From contig NZ_CP126260.1 of the NCBI RefSeq assembly GCF_003234365.2, positions 1,488,001-1,552,000 of the forward strand: a stretch of DNA of 64,000 nt, in the 5' to 3' direction. Positions 59,401 to 64,000 of this stretch are shown here, one piece after another. The position numbers and the translations under genes were made by a program. Origin of the DNA: Curtobacterium sp. MCJR17_020 (lineage in GTDB: Bacteria > Actinomycetota > Actinomycetes > Actinomycetales > Microbacteriaceae). How positions within the stretch are numbered: position 1 is the first letter of the stretch; each line of letters starts with the position of its first letter. Under the pieces are notes generated by a model. It was not told the origin of the DNA. It saw only the letters and a list, made by a program, of their open reading frames with translations, and did no database searches.

Positions 59401-59874
59401 CTCAGCGCCGAGCGGAACATCGCGCGGTACCTGCCGTTCCCGTCGGTGCAGGTGCGGCTCGCTGCGGTTGCCGACTCCGACGCTGACGCCTCGGTGGTCG
59501 AGCTCGTGCGCGTCGTCGCTGCTGCACTCCGAGCCGGCACGTCGATCGAGGTGTCGACGGTCGGGGCGCTGCCGTCGTCCGTCGCCTCGGCCATCCGGGC
59601 GCTGCCGGTCGTGCGCTCCCTGTCGCACTCGGTCTCCGACGAAGCCTTCGCGTCGTCGATCGCCGCGGGGCCGTCGACCCGTGTCCGGCTCATCGGTGGT
59701 GACACCTCGGCGCTGTACTCGGCGATCGGCGGGCGTCCCGACGTCGCGGTGTACGGCGGCCCGGTGACCGAAGCCGGTCGGCTCGAGATCCTGCCGTTCG
59801 TCCGTGAGCAGGCGGTCTCGATCACGGCGCACCGTTTCGGCACGCCGAACCACCTGACCGACGAACTCATCTGA
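56404..59874 (+). CDS. putA: Bifunctional proline dehydrogenase / P5C dehydrogenase (PutA)
   Basis: This 1156-residue PutA oxidises proline to glutamate in two steps: an FAD-dependent proline dehydrogenase barrel (residues about 90-440) and an NAD-dependent aldehyde dehydrogenase (about 480-980). Barrel residues DDVDYVSIKVSS, YKDLDLTIAVF and GIKVRLVKGANLPMEQ are visible. The aldehyde dehydrogenase has VLTGAYETAELF-type residues (here QVILTGAYETAEL), the general base in LLAETSGKNAV near 722 and the catalytic cysteine in GHAGQKCSAASL near 755. It has no N-terminal DNA-binding domain, as in other actinobacterial PutA. A divergent LysR gene probably regulates it. Confidence 0.95.
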   Translation: MTTLQEHPATDHDALADQSVALVRQWLAEAESFPVDGSAKQLAGVLADPAGLDFAVGFVDGVVRPEDLAVAARKLRQIAPGAPGFLPAAMRGLVRLGGGMAPVLPGVVVPIARRVLRGMVGHLIVDATDSKLGPAIAKIKRDGVRLNVNLLGEAVLGEREAARRLEGTHKLLARDDVDYVSIKVSSTVHPHSPWAFDHAVDDIVEQLRPLFERAAASTPAKFINLDMEEYKDLDLTIAVFTKLLDEPAFLGLEAGIVLQAYLPDALAAMEQLQEWSAARRARGGAGIKVRLVKGANLPMEQVEASVHGWPLATWHTKQDSDTNYKRVLDWALTPSRVENVRVGVAGHNLFDVAHAWLLAGERGVRDGIEFEMLLGMAQGQAEAVRRTVGSLLLYTPVVHPGEFDVAIAYLIRRLEEGASQDNFMSAVFSLVSSPPLFAREEERFRASLVPLATPEGLAAPASHRVADRYAAVGRPGPGRFENTPDSDPSVASVRQWGSAITDRIASSTLGVRAVQEARVDSAASLDSALARVQAAGAVWGTWSGAARGAVLHAVGDALEANRAALIEVMAAETGKTIDQADPEVSEAIDFAHFYGSLASHLDDLDGATFTPATLTLVAPPWNFPVAIPAGSTLAALAAGSAVVLKPAPPAERSGAVLASIIETALDAHGAPADVLAFLQVSENELGQQLIASPMVDQVILTGAYETAELFRSFRSDLPLLAETSGKNAVIVTPSSDLDLAVKDVVASAFGHAGQKCSAASLVVMVGSVAKSKRFRNQLLDAVSSLTVGYPTDAATQMGPIIEPASGKLLAGLTTLGAGETWAVEPARLDDSGKLWSPGVRQGVRRGSEFHRTEYFGPILGMMTADSLDEAIDIVNEVDYGLTSGLHSLDPAEIGTWLGRIQAGNLYVNRGITGAIVRRQPFGGWKKSAVGAGTKAGGLNYLLGLGSWAPALSTAASVPSAPVSAFVRATGVTSPVLDRSLASDEQAWSTLFGTATDVSALSAERNIARYLPFPSVQVRLAAVADSDADASVVELVRVVAAALRAGTSIEVSTVGALPSSVASAIRALPVVRSLSHSVSDEAFASSIAAGPSTRVRLIGGDTSALYSAIGGRPDVAVYGGPVTEAGRLEILPFVREQAVSITAHRFGTPNHLTDELI

Positions 59875-59919
59875 CCGGACCGCGGCGCTGGCGTTCGGGT
59901 CCAGCGCCGCTGTCCGGTC
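59873..59919. terminator. Terminator hairpin overlapping the putA stop
   Basis: GACCGGAC (59873-59880) and GCGGCGCTGG (59882-59891) pair with CCAGCGCCGC (59901-59910) and GTCCGGTC (59912-59919), a 19-bp stem with two bulges and a 9-nt loop. The stem begins inside the TGA. Confidence 0.75.
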
Positions 59920-60031
59920 GCCGCACGCTGTCGGGCTGCACCGAGGCGGCAGGGGTTGCCTCGGGTGCGCGTCGCAACCACGGCGCCCACCCGACGGCCC
60001 TGCGTCGGGTCGAACCCGGAGGAGCTCCACC

Positions 60032-60472
60032 ATGACCGAACCGTTCGCACGCCCGACCGCCCTCGCCCACGTCCGCGTCACCGTGACCGACATCCACCGC
60101 AGCAAGGCGTTCTACCAGCAGCTGCTCGGCACCGATCCGGCCATCGACTTCAGCGACCAGGTCGACGAGCCCGGCGTGCGCGAGGACCGCGAGCGCTTCT
60201 ACGGCGGATCCGTCTTCCAGCTCGGCGATCAGGTCTTCGGCCTGCGCCCGGTCGCTCCGGCGGGGCAGACGTTCAACCCGGACACGGTGGGACTCGACCA
60301 CGTGAGCTTCGTCGTGGGGTCGGTCGACGAGCTGCACCAGGCGGCTGCACGTCTCGATGCCGCGGGGGTCGAGCACGGCGAGGTGACCGACCTCGGGGAC
60401 GCCGGCATGGTGATCCTGTCCGTGCAGGATCCGGACGACATCAACCTCGAGCTCGCAGCCCTCAAGTCCTGA
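60032..60472 (+). CDS. VOC-family (glyoxalase-like) protein
   Basis: This 146-residue protein has two beta-alpha-beta-beta-beta modules: LAHVRVTVTDIHRSKAFYQQLLGTDP at the start and GLDHVSFVVGSVDELHQAAARLDAAGV near 88-114. Metal ligands of the fold are visible: a histidine in each module (LAHV and LDHV) and a glutamate in INLELAAL near the end. This suggests a metal-dependent dioxygenase, glyoxalase or resistance-type activity; the substrate is unknown. GGAGGAGCTCCACC precedes the ATG. Confidence 0.85.
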   Translation: MTEPFARPTALAHVRVTVTDIHRSKAFYQQLLGTDPAIDFSDQVDEPGVREDRERFYGGSVFQLGDQVFGLRPVAPAGQTFNPDTVGLDHVSFVVGSVDELHQAAARLDAAGVEHGEVTDLGDAGMVILSVQDPDDINLELAALKS

Positions 60473-60519
60473 GCAGTCCTCGGGCCGCGGGCTAGCATGG
60501 GGTGACGAGAGGGGACGTC

Positions 60520-60669
60520 ATGCGCTTCGCACACGCCATCGGCCGGGGGATCGGCTTCGTCTTGTCGACCATCGCGAAGGTGCTCGGAACCCTGAACGGC
60601 GGGAAGCCCGCGGGCGACGACCTCGCGGCGCGGCTGAACCAGCCGAGCCGCGACGACTACCGCCCCTGA
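60520..60669 (+). CDS. Small hypothetical protein (49 residues)
   Basis: A 49-residue frame (MRFAHAIGRGIGFVLSTIAK, then LNQPSRDDYRP) follows AGAGGGGA at 7 bases. TAGCAT (60493-60498) could be its -10. It has an amphipathic N-terminal helix and a hydrophilic tail. No family was recognised, but the ribosome site and codon bias support it. Confidence 0.55.
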   Translation: MRFAHAIGRGIGFVLSTIAKVLGTLNGGKPAGDDLAARLNQPSRDDYRP

Positions 60670-60688
60670 CCGGGCGTCGTGCGCGCTG

Positions 60689-61132
60689 TCAGTCGGCGAC
60701 GGCGGGCTCGTGGGCGACCATCGTGCCGGTCACGAGTTCGCGGAGCGCCGAAGGCAGGGGGATCGGTCGGCGGGCGCCCTCGCGGTCGATGATCACGTGC
60801 ACGAACTCGCCGGTGGCGAGCAGGGCGCCGTCGGACTGACGGAACAGGCCGAACTCCCACGACAGGCTCGTGTTGCCGAGGTGCTTGGACCGCATCCCGA
60901 CCTCGATGACGTCTGGCCAGACGGCGGACTCGACGAACCGACAGCTCGACGACACCAGCACGGCGATCCACTCCGACGAGAACGGGTCGAGGCCCGCTTC
61001 CTCGCGGAACCAGTACGTCGACGCGTTGTCCATCGCCGAGTAGTAGATCGTGTTGTTGACGTGCCCGAACATGTCGTTGTCGTTCCAGCGCGTGGGGTAG
61101 AGGCGGCGGAACGGGTACTCGTCGATGGTCAT
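60689..61132 (-). CDS. Acyl-CoA thioesterase (hotdog fold)
   Basis: This 147-residue protein of the 4-hydroxybenzoyl-CoA thioesterase type contains RLYPTRWNDNDMFGHVNNTIYY near residue 10. The aspartate and HVNN of that stretch form the active site. GMRSKHLGNTSLSWEFGLFR lies near 72. It hydrolyses a thioester, probably on a fatty-acid or aromatic CoA. Its start overlaps the TetR gene stop (ATGA), and it faces an acyl-CoA dehydrogenase across the promoter region, implying a common acyl-CoA pathway. Confidence 0.88.
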   Translation of the reverse strand: MTIDEYPFRRLYPTRWNDNDMFGHVNNTIYYSAMDNASTYWFREEAGLDPFSSEWIAVLVSSSCRFVESAVWPDVIEVGMRSKHLGNTSLSWEFGLFRQSDGALLATGEFVHVIIDREGARRPIPLPSALRELVTGTMVAHEPAVAD

Positions 61133-61737
61133 CGGTCTCCGATCGGAGGTGCGGGTGTGGCGTGATCGGCGGCGGGGCGCAGCACGTACTCGAACGCGGC
61201 GCGTGCCCGGACGGGGTCGGGGGCCTCACCGGAGATGAACTCAGCGTAGGTGAACGACTCTGAGATCCGGACGAGCAGCCGGGCGAGCTCCTCGGCGGAC
61301 AGCGGGGCCGGATCGAACTCGCCGGACGACTGCTCCTCGACCACGAGCGCGGTGACCCGCTCGACGAACCGGCTCTGCACGTCGCTCTCCGAGGTGGTCA
61401 GCAGGCGCATCGCCCGCGCGGGCTCGCGGGTCAGGAAGGCGCGGAAGTAGGTGGCCTCGATGAGGTCGGCGGTGAACCGGTCGAGCACGTCGACGATGCG
61501 CGCCGCTCCGGACGACCCGATCGTGTCGGCAGCGCGGGACGCCCGGTCGAGCGTCGGGACTGCGAGGGACCACAGGATCTCGGACAGCAACCGGTCACGG
61601 TTGCCCACCCACCGGAACAGTGACGTGCGGTCCACGCCGAGTGCGGCAGCCAACGCGCCCATGTCGATCCGTGAGCCGTCGATGAACGTGTGGCGGGCCT
61701 CCCGGAAGGCGAGCAGCGCAGAATCCGATGTGTACAC
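61129..61737 (-). CDS. TetR-family regulator (QsdR-like)
   Basis: This 202-residue TetR regulator has its helix-turn-helix at residues about 24-46 (MGALAAALGVDRTSLFRWVGNRDRLL) and a ligand-binding C-terminal domain. The W-V-G-N-R-D-R turn resembles QsdR-type proteins. The GTG at 61737 is chosen because the longer frame crosses the divergent promoter. It is coupled to the thioesterase and lies 47 bp from the divergent acyl-CoA dehydrogenase, which it likely represses. Confidence 0.82.
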   Translation of the reverse strand: MYTSDSALLAFREARHTFIDGSRIDMGALAAALGVDRTSLFRWVGNRDRLLSEILWSLAVPTLDRASRAADTIGSSGAARIVDVLDRFTADLIEATYFRAFLTREPARAMRLLTTSESDVQSRFVERVTALVVEEQSSGEFDPAPLSAEELARLLVRISESFTYAEFISGEAPDPVRARAAFEYVLRPAADHATPAPPIGDR

Positions 61738-61751
61738 GCGGTCCTCCCTTG

Positions 61752-61779
61752 CAACGTTTTCGAGAATGATGCATCGTTG
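61752..61779. promoter_or_regulatory. Candidate TetR operator
   Basis: CAACG (61752-61756) and CGTTG (61775-61779) form an inverted repeat in the 47-bp space between the divergent regulator and dehydrogenase genes. The whole space is one AT-richer patch, so a regulator bound here would affect both. Confidence 0.4.
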
Positions 61780-61784
61780 GTTCC

Positions 61785-62978
61785 ATGTCAACGCTGACGC
61801 CCACGACGGGCCTCCTCGAATCGGACTTCTACGGCTTCCAACAGCAGCTGACCGAGCCGGAGCGCGCGTCGATCGGGCGACTCCGCGAGTACCTCGAGCG
61901 CGAGGTCGCGCCCATCGCCGACGGGTACTGGGCACGCGCCGAGTTCCCGATGCAGGTGATCGCGCCCCTCGCCGAGCTCGGCATGTACGGGCCGGGGATC
62001 CCGCTCGTTCGCCAGTTCGAGAACTCGGCGGTCTTCCGCGGGTGGGCGGCGCTCGAGCTCGGACGCGTCGACGCCAGCGTCGCGACGTTCATCGGTGTGC
62101 AGTCGGGTCTGGCGATGAACTCGATCGCCGTCGCCGGAAGCGAGGAACAGCAGCGCGAGTGGCTGCCGCGCATGGCCGCCGGCGAACTCATCGGGGCGTT
62201 CGGCCTGACCGAACCGCTGTCCGGCAGCGACTCCGCCCGTGGCCTGCGCACCACCGCACGCCGCGACGGCGACACGTGGGTGCTCGACGGTGAGAAGCGC
62301 TGGATCGGCAACGCCACGTTCGCCGACGTCGTCGTCATCTGGGCGAAGGACGTCGCGGACGAGCAGGTGAAGGGCTTCCTGGTCACCACGGACACCCCCG
62401 GCTTCACCGCCACGAAGATCGAGGACAAGATCGCGCTGCGCGGCGTGCAGAACGCCGACATCGTCATGCAGGGGGTGCGGGTGCCGGAATCGCGTCGGCT
62501 CCAGCGCGCCGACTCGTTCCGGTCGACGGCCGAGGTGCTCCGCCTGACCCGCACCGAGGTGGCCTGGCAGGCCGTCGGCATCGCGGTCGGCGCGTACGAG
62601 GCAGCTCTTTCCTACGCCCGCGAGCGGATCCAGTTCGGCAAGCCGATCGCGTCGCACCAGCTCGTGCAGGACCTGCTCGTGAAGTCGCTGTCGAACATCA
62701 CGGCCTCGATCGCGCTCTGCACGCAGGCTTCGGCCATGCAGGACGCCGGCGTCGGGGGTGACGAGCACTCCGCGATGGCGAAGGCGTTCGCGACCGCGAA
62801 GATGCGCGAGACCGTCGGCTGGTGCCGCGAGGTCCAGGGCGGGAACGGCATCGTGCTCGACAAGGGTGTCGCCCGGTTCTTCGCGGACGCCGAGGCGATC
62901 TACTCGTACGAGGGCACGCGCGAGGTGAACACGCTCATCGTCGGGCGGGCGATCACGGGCCAGGCCGCGTTCGTCTAG
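61785..62978 (+). CDS. Acyl-CoA dehydrogenase
   Basis: This 397-residue FAD-dependent acyl-CoA dehydrogenase has GAFGLTEPLSGSDSARGLRTTARR near residue 140 and RIQFGKPIASHQLVQD near 280. The catalytic glutamate lies near 376 in IYSYEGTREVNTLIVGRAITG. It resembles the glutaryl-CoA/isobutyryl type in its REVN motif, but the arginine and other glutaryl-specific residues were not checked. It is expressed opposite the TetR-thioesterase pair. Confidence 0.92.
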   Translation: MSTLTPTTGLLESDFYGFQQQLTEPERASIGRLREYLEREVAPIADGYWARAEFPMQVIAPLAELGMYGPGIPLVRQFENSAVFRGWAALELGRVDASVATFIGVQSGLAMNSIAVAGSEEQQREWLPRMAAGELIGAFGLTEPLSGSDSARGLRTTARRDGDTWVLDGEKRWIGNATFADVVVIWAKDVADEQVKGFLVTTDTPGFTATKIEDKIALRGVQNADIVMQGVRVPESRRLQRADSFRSTAEVLRLTRTEVAWQAVGIAVGAYEAALSYARERIQFGKPIASHQLVQDLLVKSLSNITASIALCTQASAMQDAGVGGDEHSAMAKAFATAKMRETVGWCREVQGGNGIVLDKGVARFFADAEAIYSYEGTREVNTLIVGRAITGQAAFV

Positions 62979-63010
62979 CGCGGGCCGACTCGGGTCGGTC
63001 GGGCGGATCC

Positions 63011-63064
63011 GACTCGGAACGACGTTCTCGATGTCGCGCGACATCGATCATGTCGTTCCGAGTC
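63011..63064. terminator. 54-bp hairpin between convergent genes
   Basis: Outer perfect 13-bp arms GACTCGGAACGAC (63011-63023) and its complement (63052-63064) enclose an 18-bp perfect palindrome CGATGTCGCGCGACATCG (63029-63046). It separates the acyl-CoA dehydrogenase and the S9 peptidase and can end both transcripts. Confidence 0.75.
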
Positions 63065-63077
63065 GATCATGCCCGCG

Positions 63078-64000
63078 CTACCCGAGCAGTTCCGGCTGCT
63101 CCCACTCGTGGCCGAGCACGTGCTGCCCGAGGAACGCGAACACCGTCTCGTACCAGACCACGGCGTGCTGCGGCGAGAGCACCCAGTGGTTCTCGTCCGG
63201 GAAGTACAGGAACCGGTGCGGCATCGTGCCGTCATCGGCCGCGTGGTGCTCGGCGAGCTCGGACCACAGTCGCAGCCCCTCGCCGATCGGCACCCGGTAG
63301 TCCTTGTCGCCGTGGACCACGAGCATCGGTGACGTGATGTCCGCCACGAAGCGGTGCGGGTCGTTGGCCTCGATGCCGGCGGCGTCGAAGATCGACGACC
63401 AGTACTGCGAGGAGTCCGTGGTGCCGTTGAACTGGTCGAGCGCCCACAGGCTCGCGTGCGTGACGATCGCGCGGAACCGGTCGGTGTGCCCGGCGACCCA
63501 GTTCGCCATGTAGCCGCCGAACGAGCCGCCCATCGCCGCCGTACGGGTCTCGTCGATGTCCGCTCGGGCCTCGACCAAGTCCGTGATCGCCAGCAGGTCG
63601 GTGTACGGCGCCTGCCCCCACGCGTTCCAGCCACGGTTCACGAAGTCGAGCCCGTAGCCGGTCGACAGTGCCGGGTCCGGCAGCAGCACGGCGTACCCGC
63701 GCGCCGCCAGGAGCATCGGGTTCCACCGCCACGACCACTGGTTCCACGAGTTGAGCGGTCCGCCGTGGATCCAGAGCAGCAGCGGGTGCGGCCCGTCGCC
63801 CTCCGGCACGACCAGCCAGCCGCGCACGCGCGCGCCGTCGGCCGCGGTGGTCTCAACCTCTTCCAGGTGCGCGGGGACCTCGGGCAGGGGCGCGGGCGTC
63901 GCGAGCGGGGTCACCACGCCGTCCGTCGCGATCCGCACGGGGTGCAGTGGTGCCGCCCAGGAGGCCCGGAGCGCCACGACCGCTCCGGTCGCCTCCGCCA
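63078..64000 (-). CDS. S9-family (prolyl oligopeptidase-like) peptidase, C-terminal part
   Basis: This is the catalytic alpha/beta-hydrolase half of a serine peptidase of family S9; the reading frame continues through the right edge, so the beta-propeller lies outside. LLLWIHGGPLNSWNQWSWRW is the oxyanion region, the nucleophile is in AAMGGSFGGYMANWV, the acid in VVHGDKDYRVP and the base in DENHWVL. The first in-window methionine-type codon (GTG at 63977) is internal, not a start. An acylaminoacyl-peptidase or dipeptidyl-peptidase activity is likely. Confidence 0.88.
   Translation of the reverse strand, partial: AEATGAVVALRASWAAPLHPVRIATDGVVTPLATPAPLPEVPAHLEEVETTAADGARVRGWLVVPEGDGPHPLLLWIHGGPLNSWNQWSWRWNPMLLAARGYAVLLPDPALSTGYGLDFVNRGWNAWGQAPYTDLLAITDLVEARADIDETRTAAMGGSFGGYMANWVAGHTDRFRAIVTHASLWALDQFNGTTDSSQYWSSIFDAAGIEANDPHRFVADITSPMLVVHGDKDYRVPIGEGLRLWSELAEHHAADDGTMPHRFLYFPDENHWVLSPQHAVVWYETVFAFLGQHVLGHEWEQPELLG

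Noticed and set aside
1..64000. tRNA genes, rRNA, CRISPR arrays and insertion sequences
   Set aside because: No cloverleaf-like T-arm, regular spaced repeat array or transposase was found on reading through the intergenic regions by eye. A short tRNA could still have been missed.

Overview
The window is a piece of a high-GC (about 70%) actinobacterial chromosome. Gene content, the GTG/TTG starts, the many leaderless promoters and the hypothetical families point to Microbacteriaceae, most likely Curtobacterium or a close relative. This is a family-level inference from reading, not a database result. I see no rRNA, tRNA, CRISPR array, transposase or integrase.

Left edge (1-9710) is an accessory defence island with looser base composition than the rest. 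Two minus-strand genes fit the head of a class 1 DISARM operon: a DrmD-like SNF2 helicase followed 3 bp later by a DrmMI-like adenine methyltransferase that runs off the left end. DrmA, DrmB and DrmC would lie outside. Diverging from it is a tightly coupled pair: a DUF4365 protein with a nuclease-like D...QxK core and an unrecognised 401-residue partner. This pair is the best candidate here for an undescribed system.

10091-14584 is a complete N-acetylmuramic acid uptake and breakdown operon (murR-murQ-murP-mupG) with two operator-like sites in front of murR. 14630-18236 is a four-gene coupled ABC export-type operon facing a small predicted lipoprotein. 18281-19958 is an NrtR-like regulator and a divergent ADP-ribosylglycohydrolase with two matching 20-bp operators between them, suggesting NAD/ADP-ribose control. 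20106-24345 holds small membrane, thioredoxin-like and TMEM175 genes. It also holds a three-gene secreted-protein/lipoprotein/membrane-protein cassette with an AT-rich promoter and a frameshifted first gene.

24433-50861 is mostly housekeeping and repair: a RecB-like nuclease/helicase fusion, an SNF2-SWIM helicase, a uracil-DNA glycosylase, an NHEJ-type polymerase (LigD-pol) and an ATP-dependent DNA ligase. Two APC amino acid permeases, a glycosyltransferase, small redox enzymes and several conserved hypotheticals complete it. 50879-55260 carries an azoreductase and two related LAxTG cell-wall surface proteins. 55396-59919 is putA with a divergent LysR regulator. 60032-64000 has a VOC protein, a TetR-thioesterase pair facing an acyl-CoA dehydrogenase, and the catalytic half of an S9 peptidase cut by the right edge.

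Recurrent non-coding themes are -10 hexamers 6-7 nt before start codons (leaderless genes), 54-70 bp palindromic intergenic elements, a dispersed GGACNGGAGGCCCG motif, and short tandem duplications anchored at stop codons.
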